Source of the DNA: Flavobacteriales bacterium
GTDB taxonomy: Bacteria; Bacteroidota; Bacteroidia; Flavobacteriales; Schleiferiaceae
Direction: 5' to 3'
Length of the DNA: 53,012 nt
Assembly: GCA_007693635.1 (NCBI GenBank)
Contig: REDE01000099.1
Coordinates: forward strand, 1-53,012
Shown: piece after piece, positions 45,330 to 53,012 of the stretch
Layout: every line of letters starts with the position of its first letter
Numbering within the stretch: the stretch's first letter is position 1
Made by a program: the position numbers and the translations under genes
Notes under the pieces: model-generated
Seen by the model: the letters and a program-made list of their open reading frames with translations, nothing else
The model's database searches: none
What the model was told of the DNA's origin: nothing

Positions 45330-45361
45330 TTTGAGAAACATCAAGAATCCTTTTACCTTGC
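45330..45361 (+). promoter_or_regulatory. Promoter for hutI (TTTG-N20-TACCTTGC)
   Basis: TTTG at 45330-45333 and TACCTTGC at 45354-45361 are 20 bases apart. The second box has one mismatch to the TAnnTTTG form. It lies 18 bases before the hutI ATG at 45380. Confidence 0.4.
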
Positions 45362-45379
45362 AGCGATAAAAATTTCATC

Positions 45380-46648
45380 ATGGAGCGCACGCTGATATAT
45401 AATATTCATCAACTTTTGGGGGTTACTGATAATGATTCACCCCAAAACCTCAACCCATTAGCCGGTAAGAACCTTAGGAATCTGAAGGTGCTGGAAGATG
45501 CCTGGTTGGAAATCACCGATGGGCTGATATCCGATTTTGGAGTGTTGGAAGATTTAAATAAAGAGCAACTCAATCGCGCGAATAAAGTAATCGATGCGCA
45601 GCGCGGCGTCCTTGGGCCCTCTTGGTGCGATTCACATACCCATTTGGTATTTGCGCAACCGCGTGAAGAAGAGTTTGTCATGCGCATCCTAGGCAAAAGC
45701 TATGAGGAGATTGCCGCCGCTGGAGGAGGAATTCTCAACTCAGCAAAAAAAGTCCAACAAGCGGCTGAAGAACTCCTGCTGGAAAGCGCTTACCGTCGAC
45801 TAAACGAAATTATGGCAATGGGTACCGGAGCAGTAGAAATTAAAAGCGGATACGGCTTAACCCCCGAAAGTGAATTGAAAATGCTGCGGGTCATTCGAAG
45901 TTTAAAAGATAAAGCCCCCATACCAATCAAGTCAACCTTCTTGGGAGCCCATGCCATCCCGGCGGAATATAAGAGTTCACCCGAGGCATACGTGGATTTA
46001 GTGATAGAAAAAATGCTCCCCGAAGTAGCCGACCAAGGCCTCGCTGATTACATCGACGTATTTTGCGATCGCGGATTTTTTACCCCCCAGCAGACCGACC
46101 GTATTTTAGAAGCCGGACTAAAACGTGGATTGAAAGCTAAAATTCACGCCAATGAACTGGACTACAGCGGTGGCGTACAGGTCGGGGTAAAGCACCACGC
46201 CGTGTCGGTCGACCATCTCGAATGCACCGGAGAAGACGAAATACAGAGCTTGCTAAATGGATCAACCATCCCTACTCTACTACCACAAACCGCCTTTTTC
46301 CTAAATATCGAATACCCTCCTGCAAGAAAGATCATCGATGCTGGACTTCCGGTAGCCCTGGCAAGCGATTACAATCCTGGTTCTTCGCCCTCGGGAAATA
46401 TGTTTTTCACGGTTGCCCTAGCTTGCATCCATATGAAAATGCTACCCGAGGAAGCTATCAATGCCGCAACAATCAACGGTGCCCACGCAATGGAAATCCA
46501 AGACATTGCCGGAAGTATTCAAAAAGGTCGAGCCGCAAATTTCTGGCTTACAGAACCCATTTCATCCTATAATTTTCTTCCCTACTCATTCGGAAGGACT
46601 CCACTAAAATCAATTTTCATCAATGGCAATACATTCTCTACGATCTGA
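45380..46648 (+). CDS. hutI: Imidazolonepropionase
   Basis: A metal-dependent amidohydrolase that opens imidazolone-5-propionate to N-formimino-L-glutamate, the third step of histidine breakdown; 422 residues. The first metal-binding motif is DSHTHLVFA with H86 and H88; VEIKSGYGLTPESELKMLR, STFLGAHAIPAEYK, LKAKIHANELDYSGGV (third His) and VALASDYNPGSSPSGNM (metal Asp) follow in the family order. It starts the hutI-hutG-ftcD run and overlaps hutG by 26 bases. Histidase and urocanase, which supply its substrate, are not in the window. Confidence 0.97.
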   Translation: MERTLIYNIHQLLGVTDNDSPQNLNPLAGKNLRNLKVLEDAWLEITDGLISDFGVLEDLNKEQLNRANKVIDAQRGVLGPSWCDSHTHLVFAQPREEEFVMRILGKSYEEIAAAGGGILNSAKKVQQAAEELLLESAYRRLNEIMAMGTGAVEIKSGYGLTPESELKMLRVIRSLKDKAPIPIKSTFLGAHAIPAEYKSSPEAYVDLVIEKMLPEVADQGLADYIDVFCDRGFFTPQQTDRILEAGLKRGLKAKIHANELDYSGGVQVGVKHHAVSVDHLECTGEDEIQSLLNGSTIPTLLPQTAFFLNIEYPPARKIIDAGLPVALASDYNPGSSPSGNMFFTVALACIHMKMLPEEAINAATINGAHAMEIQDIAGSIQKGRAANFWLTEPISSYNFLPYSFGRTPLKSIFINGNTFSTI

Positions 46649-47663
46649 TTTGGAGCGTCTGCAACGCTTTAGTGAAAATCACCTAGAAAGCATTCTCAGC
46701 GTGAGAGCAGGTGAAATGCGCTTTGGGCAGGTTGTGCAACTCCCCCAAGAAGAATGGGAAACCCAACTTCAAGATGTCGATATTGTGCTTTTGGGCATCA
46801 ATGAAGATATCGGGGTTCGCGCCAACCTTGGTCGAGCCGGAACAGCCCAAGCATTTGCCCAATCACTGCCTCACCTACTCGCCCTTCAACACAACGAATT
46901 TATAAAATCGGAACGAATTCTAATTCTGGGGGAGCTAAATTTTGGTGAGTTGATGGCCGCATCCGAAAGTCTGAATCCAAAAAACCCCGACGATCTCGCA
47001 CACCTGCGACAAATGGTGGAAATCATCGATCAGAGTGTCTATTTTTTCGCGAAAAAAGTCTTTGACGCGGGCAAAAAGCTCGTGGTTGTAGGCGGTGGAC
47101 ACAACAATTCCTTCCCCTTAATTCACGCATTGGCCGAAAGCACAAAGAAAAACGTATCCGTCCTTAACCTTGATCCGCATGCTGATTTACGAAATGCTGA
47201 AGGGCGCCACAGCGGAAACGGCTTTACTTATGCGCTTGAAAACCAATCGCTAAGTCATTACCACATTTTTGGAATGGGTGAAAGTAACAACAATCAAGCG
47301 ATTTTTGATAGGATAAATAAGCATGAAGGAATAAGCTACACCTCCATGGAAAACTTAATCGATGAAGGATTACACAAGCGTTATGACCTTCTAGACCAAG
47401 CCATTGCACAATTACCCGATGAGGTTTTCGGATTGGAAATTGACATGGACGTTCTAACTCACTATCCCGCAAGCGCTGTAAATAGTAGTGGATTCAACGG
47501 AAATGAACTGCGAGGATTGGTCCGACACTCCTTGCGAAACAAAGAAGCGCGTTATGTGCATATTTGTGAAGCCGCCCCCGATTTAGCAACCAGCATTGCT
47601 GGAAAAAGTCAGGCGGCAAATTTCCTTGCGCGCATTACCGCCGACGTAATAAAGACCATCTAA
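46623..47663 (+). CDS. hutG: Formimidoylglutamase (arginase family)
   Basis: A ureohydrolase-fold protein of 346 residues. The metal ligand motifs are GGGHNNSFPLIHAL (H in the GGGH form typical of HutG, unlike the GDHS of arginase), LNLDPHADLRN and FGLEIDMDVLTHYP. It most likely hydrolyses N-formimino-glutamate to glutamate and formamide. The N-terminal 40 residues are weakly conserved. Its ATG lies 26 bases before the end of hutI, a tight coupling, and ftcD follows 9 bases later. Since ftcD acts on the same substrate, the genes look redundant in the pathway. The exact activity is inferred from context and motifs. Confidence 0.85.
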   Translation: MAIHSLRSDLERLQRFSENHLESILSVRAGEMRFGQVVQLPQEEWETQLQDVDIVLLGINEDIGVRANLGRAGTAQAFAQSLPHLLALQHNEFIKSERILILGELNFGELMAASESLNPKNPDDLAHLRQMVEIIDQSVYFFAKKVFDAGKKLVVVGGGHNNSFPLIHALAESTKKNVSVLNLDPHADLRNAEGRHSGNGFTYALENQSLSHYHIFGMGESNNNQAIFDRINKHEGISYTSMENLIDEGLHKRYDLLDQAIAQLPDEVFGLEIDMDVLTHYPASAVNSSGFNGNELRGLVRHSLRNKEARYVHICEAAPDLATSIAGKSQAANFLARITADVIKTI

Positions 47664-47672
47664 AACCTTGAT

Positions 47673-48722
47673 ATGGACAGTTTCATTGTAGAATGCGTAC
47701 CAAATGTTAGTGAAGGGCGCGACAAAGTGATCATTGAAAAGCTCGCTAACGCCATCCGCAACACACCCGAGGTTAAACTCCTGCATCAGGATAGCAGTGA
47801 GGCTGCAAACAGAACCGTTTACACCTTTTCCGGTACGCTTCAAGGTACGATCGAAGCAGCGTATAATCTTTACCAAGCAGCGAATGAACATATTGATATG
47901 CGGCAACATAAAGGAACACATCCCCGTACCGGAGCTGTGGATGTATGTCCGTTTATCGCCCTCGAAGGCTGCGACGAACAAGAACTCATAAGGGAAGTTG
48001 CCAAACTCGGCCAACGACTCGGCGACGAACTTAAAATCATCGGCTTCTTCTACGAAAAATCTGCCTCGAGTTTTCAGAGAAAAAATTTAGCAAATATTCG
48101 TCGTGGAGAATACGAAGGTTTGGCCGATAAACTCAAAAGCATCAATTGGGCGCCCGATTTCGGAAAGGCCAAACAAAAAACCATTGAAAAATTTGGAGTA
48201 ACAACTCTTGGTGTGCGTGACTTTCTTATCGCTTATAACATAAACCTTAACACCAAAGACGTAACCAAAGCTCAAGGGATTGCCGAAATGGTAAGGGAAT
48301 TGGGTAAACTTATGAGTATGCCCGACGGCTCTGTTAGTCGACTTCCCGGCTTGTTACGTTCCGTAAAAGGTATTGGATGGTACGTTGAAGAATATGGCAT
48401 GGCACAGGTTTCCTATAATCTCACCGACTTCAAAGCCAACGGACTTTTCGAGGTCTTTGAAGCCACACGCGCCGCCTGCATCCGCCACTCTGTCACAACG
48501 GCAGGTTCGGAATTGATAGGACTTATCCCCGAAAGCGCACTTATCGACTGCGGAAAGAAAATTGCTTACAAACTCAATAATAAACCAAAAGTCGCCCGAA
48601 ATACCCAAGACTACATAAACTTGGCCATTGAGTATCTGGGTCTAAATTCTGTACGCACCTTTAATCCTGAAGAGCGGATCCTTGAGTACAACATAAAAGC
48701 GTGTGCCGAATCAACAAACTAA
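47673..48722 (+). CDS. ftcD: Glutamate formimidoyltransferase
   Basis: A 349-residue enzyme that transfers the formimino group from N-formimino-glutamate to tetrahydrofolate. The N-terminal FIVECVPNVSEGRD is diagnostic. HKGTHPRTGAVDVCPFI contains the catalytic histidine (H83) equivalent. KTIEKFGVTTLGVRDFLIAYNINL matches the C-terminal subdomain of the transferase. The separate cyclodeaminase part of the bifunctional animal protein is absent. It shares the run with hutI and hutG. The next gene, mce, begins 58 bases later, and the same transcript may continue. Confidence 0.95.
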   Translation: MDSFIVECVPNVSEGRDKVIIEKLANAIRNTPEVKLLHQDSSEAANRTVYTFSGTLQGTIEAAYNLYQAANEHIDMRQHKGTHPRTGAVDVCPFIALEGCDEQELIREVAKLGQRLGDELKIIGFFYEKSASSFQRKNLANIRRGEYEGLADKLKSINWAPDFGKAKQKTIEKFGVTTLGVRDFLIAYNINLNTKDVTKAQGIAEMVRELGKLMSMPDGSVSRLPGLLRSVKGIGWYVEEYGMAQVSYNLTDFKANGLFEVFEATRAACIRHSVTTAGSELIGLIPESALIDCGKKIAYKLNNKPKVARNTQDYINLAIEYLGLNSVRTFNPEERILEYNIKACAESTN

Positions 48723-48780
48723 ATACGGATATCTTAAACCCATTATCCGCCCTATTTTAGTCCATCTAAAAATACCTATT

Positions 48781-49179
48781 ATGCGAAAAATAGAACACCT
48801 CGGTATTGCCGTAAAAAATTTAGACGAAGCTGAACAACTCTACACCAAACTCTTAGGCGTGGAGCCCTACAAGCGCGAAGAAGTCGAAAGTGAGGGCGTC
48901 ATCACCTCGTTTTTTGCTTGCGGACCAAATAAAATCGAACTGCTCTACGGAACACACCCCGATAGTCCGGTAGCAAAATTCATCGAAAAGCGCGGCGAAG
49001 GAATCCACCACGTTGCCTTTTCCGTTGACGATATCGAAGCGGAAATTGCGCGACTAAAGAGTGAAGGCTTCGTTTTGATTCATGAAATCGCCAAAGCCGG
49101 AGCCGACAATAAAAAAATTGCATTTCTCCATCCCAAAGGTACCGGGGGTGTACTCGTAGAACTTTGCGCAGATGCCTAA
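48781..49179 (+). CDS. mce: Methylmalonyl-CoA epimerase
   Basis: A 132-residue glyoxalase-fold (VOC) enzyme that interconverts the R and S forms of methylmalonyl-CoA. RKIEHLGIAVKNLDEAEQL begins the first beta-alpha-beta unit with a metal histidine (H6), GIHHVAFSVDDIEAEIARL has the second metal histidine, and HPKGTGGVLVELCA holds the metal glutamate near the C-terminus. The start at 48781 is chosen; a longer in-frame start at 48703 lies inside ftcD and adds 26 residues with no match to the family. The enzyme belongs to propionate metabolism; no mutase or carboxylase gene is nearby. Confidence 0.94.
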   Translation: MRKIEHLGIAVKNLDEAEQLYTKLLGVEPYKREEVESEGVITSFFACGPNKIELLYGTHPDSPVAKFIEKRGEGIHHVAFSVDDIEAEIARLKSEGFVLIHEIAKAGADNKKIAFLHPKGTGGVLVELCADA

Positions 49180-49187
49180 CAAGTCAT

Positions 49188-49220
49188 TTTGTCACTCAAT
49201 GCTCCGCGGCATAAGCTTTG
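49188..49220 (+). promoter_or_regulatory. Possible htpG promoter (TTTG-N20-TAAGCTTTG)
   Basis: TTTG at 49188-49191 is 20 bases before TAAGCTTTG (TAnnTTTG with one extra base) at 49212-49220. The htpG ATG is 30 bases downstream. Weak but well placed. Confidence 0.3.
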
Positions 49221-49249
49221 GATAATGGGCTGACAAAAATCACAACATC

Positions 49250-51124
49250 ATGCAAAAAGGAAATATCAACGTTACAGCACAAAACATCTTTCCCATCATC
49301 AAAAAATTCCTGTATTCTGATCAGGAAATATTTTTGAGAGAATTGGTATCCAATGCCGTTGATGCCACTACAAAAATCAAAACCCTAGCCTCCATTGGTG
49401 AATTTAAAGGTGAACTTGGGGATTTATTTGTAGAGATAAAAATCGACAAATCAGCGAAAACTCTTAGCATCAGCGATCGCGGTGTAGGTATGACACCCGA
49501 AGAAATCGAGAAATATATCAATGAAGTTGCGTTTTCAGGTGCCGAAGATTTTGTGAATAAATACAAAGACCAAGCTGCCGATAAAGGTATTATTGGCCAC
49601 TTTGGACTCGGGTTTTACTCGGCATTTATGGTTGCGAAAAAAGTGGAAATTTTCACAAAATCCTTCCAAGATGGCGATACCGGTAGCCATTGGACCTGTG
49701 AAGGTAATCCTGAATTTACCCTCGAATCCCACGAACGCGATTCGCGCGGAACCGATATTGTCTTGCATCTCAGCGACGATGCAATGGAATACCTCGAAGA
49801 CCATCGCATCCGTCAACTGCTCAATAAATACTGTAAGTTTCTCCCCGTACCCATTCATTTTGGCACCAAAGAAATTACCGAAAAGAACGAGAAGGATGAA
49901 GAAACCAAAAGTGTAGTTCCAGACGTTATCAATAATCCATCCCCGGCTTGGACGAAAACCCCGACCGATCTCAAAGATGAGGACTATAAAAACTTCTACC
50001 GCGAGCTCTATCCAATGACCTTTGAAGAGCCACTCTTCCACATCCATTTAAACGTCGATTACCCCTTCGACCTGACAGGTATTTTGTATTTCCCACGCAT
50101 CAAACCCAATATGGATGTGCGTCAAAACAAAATTCAACTCTACCAAAATCAAGTATTCGTAACCGACTCCCTAGAAGGCATTGTCCCCGACTTTTTGACT
50201 TTACTACACGGAGTAATTGATAGTAAAGATATCCCTCTCAACGTGAGTCGTTCGTACTTACAAAGCGACGCCCAAGTAAAAAAAATCTCGGGACATATCA
50301 CTAAAAAAGTATCCGATAAGTTGGAAGAACTATTCCGACAAGATCGTGAAGATTTTTCTAAAAAATGGGAGGATATTAAAGTCTTGATCGAGTACGGAAT
50401 GCTATCCGACGATAAATTCTTTGAGCGTGCGAAAAAGTACGCCCTGCTCAAAGATACCGACGGTAAATATCATACCATCGATGAGATGCGTGCGCTTCTC
50501 GAGGATCAACATACCGATAAAGACGGAAATTTAGTTGTGCTTTATGCCGCCGATGCGGAAGCTCAACATTCCTACATACGTAAAGCCCGCGAAAAAGGCT
50601 ATCACGTAATCATCCTCAATACCCCACTTACTCCACACTTTATCCAGAAACTTGAAACTGCACTGGATAAAATTACCTTTACCCGAGTGGATAGCGCTCC
50701 TGTTGAACAACTGATCGTAAAGAAAGACGATGAGCTCAACAGCGCCCTGAGCGAAGAACAAAAGGAAACTTTAAAAACCTCAGTGGAAGGTATTGTTGAG
50801 GCTAAACGTTTCAGTGTGAGCATTGAAAACCTTAGCGAAAATGAAGATCCCGTAATCATTACTATGCCTGAGTTCATGCGCCGAATGAAGGAAATGGAAG
50901 CTACCGGCGGCGGTGGATTTTTCGGAATGGCAAATTTACCAGAAACCTATAATCTCATCTGGAATGCCAATCATCCACTAACCAAAAAAGTAGTAGATGA
51001 AGCCGATGAAACTACCCGAAGCGAAATGATTCGTAATGCCAATGATTTGGCAATGCTGAGTCAAAACCTACTTCGTGGTGAAGCTTTGGAAAGCTTTATT
51101 AAACGATCTTTTGATAAACTCTAA
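49250..51124 (+). CDS. htpG: Molecular chaperone HtpG (bacterial Hsp90)
   Basis: A 624-residue ATP-dependent chaperone. The N-terminal GHKL ATPase domain shows FLRELVSNAVDATTKIKTL, SISDRGVGMTPEEIEKYI (the Asp that contacts adenine), and GIIGHFGLGFYSAFMVA. The middle domain has YLQSDAQVKKISGHITKKV and the C-terminal dimerisation domain ends in ARN-type motifs (MIRNANDLAMLSQNLLRGEALESF read as parts). The length is normal. The gene has its own candidate promoter and terminator. An HrcA-type CIRCE element is not seen in the 70-bp upstream gap. Confidence 0.97.
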   Translation: MQKGNINVTAQNIFPIIKKFLYSDQEIFLRELVSNAVDATTKIKTLASIGEFKGELGDLFVEIKIDKSAKTLSISDRGVGMTPEEIEKYINEVAFSGAEDFVNKYKDQAADKGIIGHFGLGFYSAFMVAKKVEIFTKSFQDGDTGSHWTCEGNPEFTLESHERDSRGTDIVLHLSDDAMEYLEDHRIRQLLNKYCKFLPVPIHFGTKEITEKNEKDEETKSVVPDVINNPSPAWTKTPTDLKDEDYKNFYRELYPMTFEEPLFHIHLNVDYPFDLTGILYFPRIKPNMDVRQNKIQLYQNQVFVTDSLEGIVPDFLTLLHGVIDSKDIPLNVSRSYLQSDAQVKKISGHITKKVSDKLEELFRQDREDFSKKWEDIKVLIEYGMLSDDKFFERAKKYALLKDTDGKYHTIDEMRALLEDQHTDKDGNLVVLYAADAEAQHSYIRKAREKGYHVIILNTPLTPHFIQKLETALDKITFTRVDSAPVEQLIVKKDDELNSALSEEQKETLKTSVEGIVEAKRFSVSIENLSENEDPVIITMPEFMRRMKEMEATGGGGFFGMANLPETYNLIWNANHPLTKKVVDEADETTRSEMIRNANDLAMLSQNLLRGEALESFIKRSFDKL

Positions 51125-51168
51125 ACACCTGAACTGCTCCAGACGTTTAGCATTCTAAATGCATAACC

Positions 51169-51210
51169 AACCGCTTGCAACTGCTTTGTCGCAAGCGGTT
51201 TTTTGTTTTT
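51169..51210 (+). terminator. Rho-independent terminator after htpG
   Basis: AACCGCTTGC / GCAAGCGGTT form a 10-bp perfect stem with a 12-base loop, followed by TTTTGTTTTT. It starts 45 bases after the htpG stop. Confidence 0.9.
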
Positions 51211-51260
51211 ATTGATTTACAATACCCAAGCATAAATTTAGCAAAAAAATCCTAGCTGAT

Positions 51261-51291
51261 TTTGCTGTTTTGACAAAAATCCATACTTTTG
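51261..51291 (+). promoter_or_regulatory. Promoter for the CotH-domain gene (TTTG-N19-TACTTTTG)
   Basis: TTTG at 51261-51264 and TACTTTTG at 51284-51291 are 19 bases apart and both match the Bacteroidota consensus exactly. The ATG lies 35 bases further at 51326. This is the best promoter in the window. Confidence 0.6.
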
Positions 51292-51325
51292 AAAAACAAA
51301 AAATCAAGCACGCAAAATATTTATA

Positions 51326-53005
51326 ATGAACAAAATATTACAAATTTTCTTACTTGCAATTTCAACACAAAGCCTTTTTGCACAGAGCACTACCCCCATA
51401 TACATCAATGAATTTATGGCCTCAAACGCTAGTGTAATAGCGGACAGCACAGGTGAGTTTGAGGATTGGATAGAATTGTATAATGCACTATCTACTCCCG
51501 TTGATATATCCGGATATTTTCTCAGTGATGATCCCAACAACCTACAGAAATACGAAATCCCACAAAACATAAGTATTTTAGGAGGTGGATTTATCCTGTT
51601 TTGGGCCAGCGGAGAATCAAGTCGCGGCGACCTGCACACCAATTTTCGACTAAGTGCTTCTCAAGGTGAGTATATCTTTTTAACCGCCCCCAATGGAACC
51701 CATATTATTGATTCTATTGACTTTAAATCTCAAACTACTGATGTATCGTATGGTAGATATCCCAACGGATCAAATTCATGGGCATACTTCAAAACACCCA
51801 CTCCAAATGCGAGCAACAATACTGCATCTCCGTACACAATGGTGTTGAATCCGCCTGAGTTTTCGCATACCGGAGGATTCATAAGCAGCGGTTTTTCTCT
51901 AAACATTACCGCACCGGATAGCGGAGTCACCATCTACTACACGCTAGATGGTAGTGAACCCCATCCCAATCGAGTGACCCCACATACCTATACCTATAAA
52001 AATCAGTATCAACAATTTGCCAATAGCCAAACTGGACCTCAGCTAAACGACAGCATTCAAAGTTACGCGTACAATGGCGCCATTTCCATTGTAGATCGCA
52101 ATTCCGAACCCAATCGAACCAGTAGCAAGTCATCGACCTTTGAATTCAATCCACCATATTTGCCCACCAACCCTATTCGCAAAGGGACAGTTGTTCGCGC
52201 GATTGCAACCCGAGCCGACGCAATTTCTAGTGAGATTGTTACTGAAACATTTTTTGTAGGCCCCAGCATAACCAATCACTACAGTTTACCGGTAGTTTCC
52301 CTGAGTATCGACGAAAACCTACTCTTCGACCTTGACGACGGAATCTACTGTGCAGGAGCAGATTTTGAAAATTGGCGAAGCAATACCAGCGACGGACCTC
52401 GCGGGAATAGTCCAGCCAATTGGGGAAGATCAGGTAGAGCCTACGAATACCCAATGGGCTTTGAGTATTTTGATAGTCAGGGAAATAAAGAAATCAGCCA
52501 GCTAGTAGGAGCACGAATCCATGGTGGATTTTCCCGTGCTCGCCGGCGCAAATCACTACGTCTATACGCTCGAAGTGAATACGGAAAATCCGAGTTTCAA
52601 TATCCGCTGTTTAGCAATCGAACAGATTCCGTTTACAAACGAGTTCTACTTAGAAATAGCGGCAATGATGAACCAAACACCTCATTTCGAGACGCATTTA
52701 TACAAAATTTAGTCAAGCATCTCAACTTTGAAATTCAACAATCCGAAGCGGCCATTGTATTTATCAACGGCGAATATTGGGGGATTCACAATTTCAGAGA
52801 ATGGCAAAATAGACACTATATCGAAAGATTATATGGCGTACAAAGTCACGAACTCGATTTTATCGCTGAGCGAATGGATGTTCAGGATGGCGATTCCCTG
52901 CATTTTACGCAATTACTGAACTATGTAAGCTCGAACGACCTTTCAGAAGACTCGGTTTTTAGCGAGATAGAGACCCAAATGGATGTGGAGAATTTTGGCG
53001 AGTAG
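51326..53005 (+). CDS. Secreted lamin-tail/CotH-domain protein, stops inside the CotH domain
   Basis: A 559-residue open frame for an exported protein (signal peptide MNKILQIFLLAISTQSLFAQ). It holds an LTD-like domain from about residue 25 (YINEFMASNASVIADSTGEF, EDWIELYNA, DISGYFLSDDP), a chitobiase/Ig-like unit (FSLNITAPDSGVTIYYTLDG), then a CotH-kinase-like domain (GARIHGGFSRARRRKSLRL, FRDAFIQNL, VFINGEYWGIHNFREWQN). It ends with MDVENFGE and a TAG, while the CotH fold normally continues (a strand ending in a NTDWPGNN-like motif). Three bases later the same frame reads on as Val-Ile, consistent with the expected continuation. A nonsense change, a base-call error near the end of the window, or a truncated gene are possible. 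The missing C-terminus would also hold any T9SS tail. Confidence 0.85.
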   Translation: MNKILQIFLLAISTQSLFAQSTTPIYINEFMASNASVIADSTGEFEDWIELYNALSTPVDISGYFLSDDPNNLQKYEIPQNISILGGGFILFWASGESSRGDLHTNFRLSASQGEYIFLTAPNGTHIIDSIDFKSQTTDVSYGRYPNGSNSWAYFKTPTPNASNNTASPYTMVLNPPEFSHTGGFISSGFSLNITAPDSGVTIYYTLDGSEPHPNRVTPHTYTYKNQYQQFANSQTGPQLNDSIQSYAYNGAISIVDRNSEPNRTSSKSSTFEFNPPYLPTNPIRKGTVVRAIATRADAISSEIVTETFFVGPSITNHYSLPVVSLSIDENLLFDLDDGIYCAGADFENWRSNTSDGPRGNSPANWGRSGRAYEYPMGFEYFDSQGNKEISQLVGARIHGGFSRARRRKSLRLYARSEYGKSEFQYPLFSNRTDSVYKRVLLRNSGNDEPNTSFRDAFIQNLVKHLNFEIQQSEAAIVFINGEYWGIHNFREWQNRHYIERLYGVQSHELDFIAERMDVQDGDSLHFTQLLNYVSSNDLSEDSVFSEIETQMDVENFGE

Positions 53006-53012
53006 GTGATTG

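Noticed and set aside
32266-47663. Two arginase-fold genes (32266 and 46623) as a possible duplication
   Set aside because: Their metal motifs differ (GDHS versus GGGH) and their neighbours place them in different pathways.

Overview
The window is typical Bacteroidota DNA, most likely from a marine-type member of the Flavobacteriia; genus and family cannot be fixed from sequence alone. Supporting signs are several type IX secretion (T9SS) C-terminal sorting domains, two TonB-dependent receptors with a carboxypeptidase-regulatory-like N-terminus, a PorV/PorQ-family protein, lipoproteins, an ExbB/ExbD/ExbD operon with an extra small membrane protein, a split transketolase, a general lack of Shine-Dalgarno sequences, and repeated promoter elements of the Bacteroidota form TTTG-N19-21-TAnnTTTG. 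I see no tRNA, rRNA, CRISPR array, insertion sequence, integrase or phage gene. The window looks like core chromosome with a secreted/cell-surface accessory region.

Layout: (1) 1-1076 (+): the tail of sigma-54 (rpoN) and a membrane phosphatase-like protein. (2) 1098-12134 (-): a surface cluster. Two large secreted proteins come first, then a strong terminator, then a tightly coupled set of lipoprotein, TonB receptor, PorV/PorQ-family barrel and NHL-propeller lipoprotein. (3) 12332-17112: the C-terminal half of transketolase (-), a divergent TonB receptor (+), and branched-chain aminotransferase ilvE closed by a terminator. (4) 17228-24000 (+): three secreted proteins (a T9SS/PKD protein, an Lcl_C/DUF1566 protein and a thioredoxin-fold protein), an S9D-type glutamyl endopeptidase and a YfcC-family carrier, closed by a 16-bp hairpin shared with convergent katG. 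(5) 24113-37747 (-): katG with an OxyR-like inverted repeat upstream, then an eight-gene collinear run in transcription order: mfd, PD40 lipoprotein, arginase, argS, PglE-like aminotransferase, PglD/NeuD-like acetyltransferase, aroB, aroA. (6) 38035-42635 (+): overlapping genes for a RimB-like protease, RimK, RsmE and an SSS symporter, then a TSUP transporter. (7) 42951-45179 (+): exbB, a small membrane protein, and two exbD genes. (8) 45380-51124 (+): histidine-degradation genes hutI-hutG-ftcD, methylmalonyl-CoA epimerase and htpG. (9) 51326-53005 (+): a secreted lamin-tail/CotH protein that stops inside its CotH domain at the window edge.

Functional links: ExbB/ExbD would energise the TonB receptors. 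The PorV/PorQ protein and the sorting-domain proteins belong to T9SS-linked surface biology. hutI, hutG and ftcD convert imidazolonepropionate to glutamate by two alternative last steps. RimB, RimK and RsmE all act on the ribosome. The PglE/PglD pair points to a bacillosamine-type amino sugar. No plainly new defence or mobile system is visible. The best leads are the receptor/PorV/propeller surface cluster with its internal terminator, the OxyR-like site at katG, the doubled formiminoglutamate step, and the in-frame amber stop in the CotH gene.
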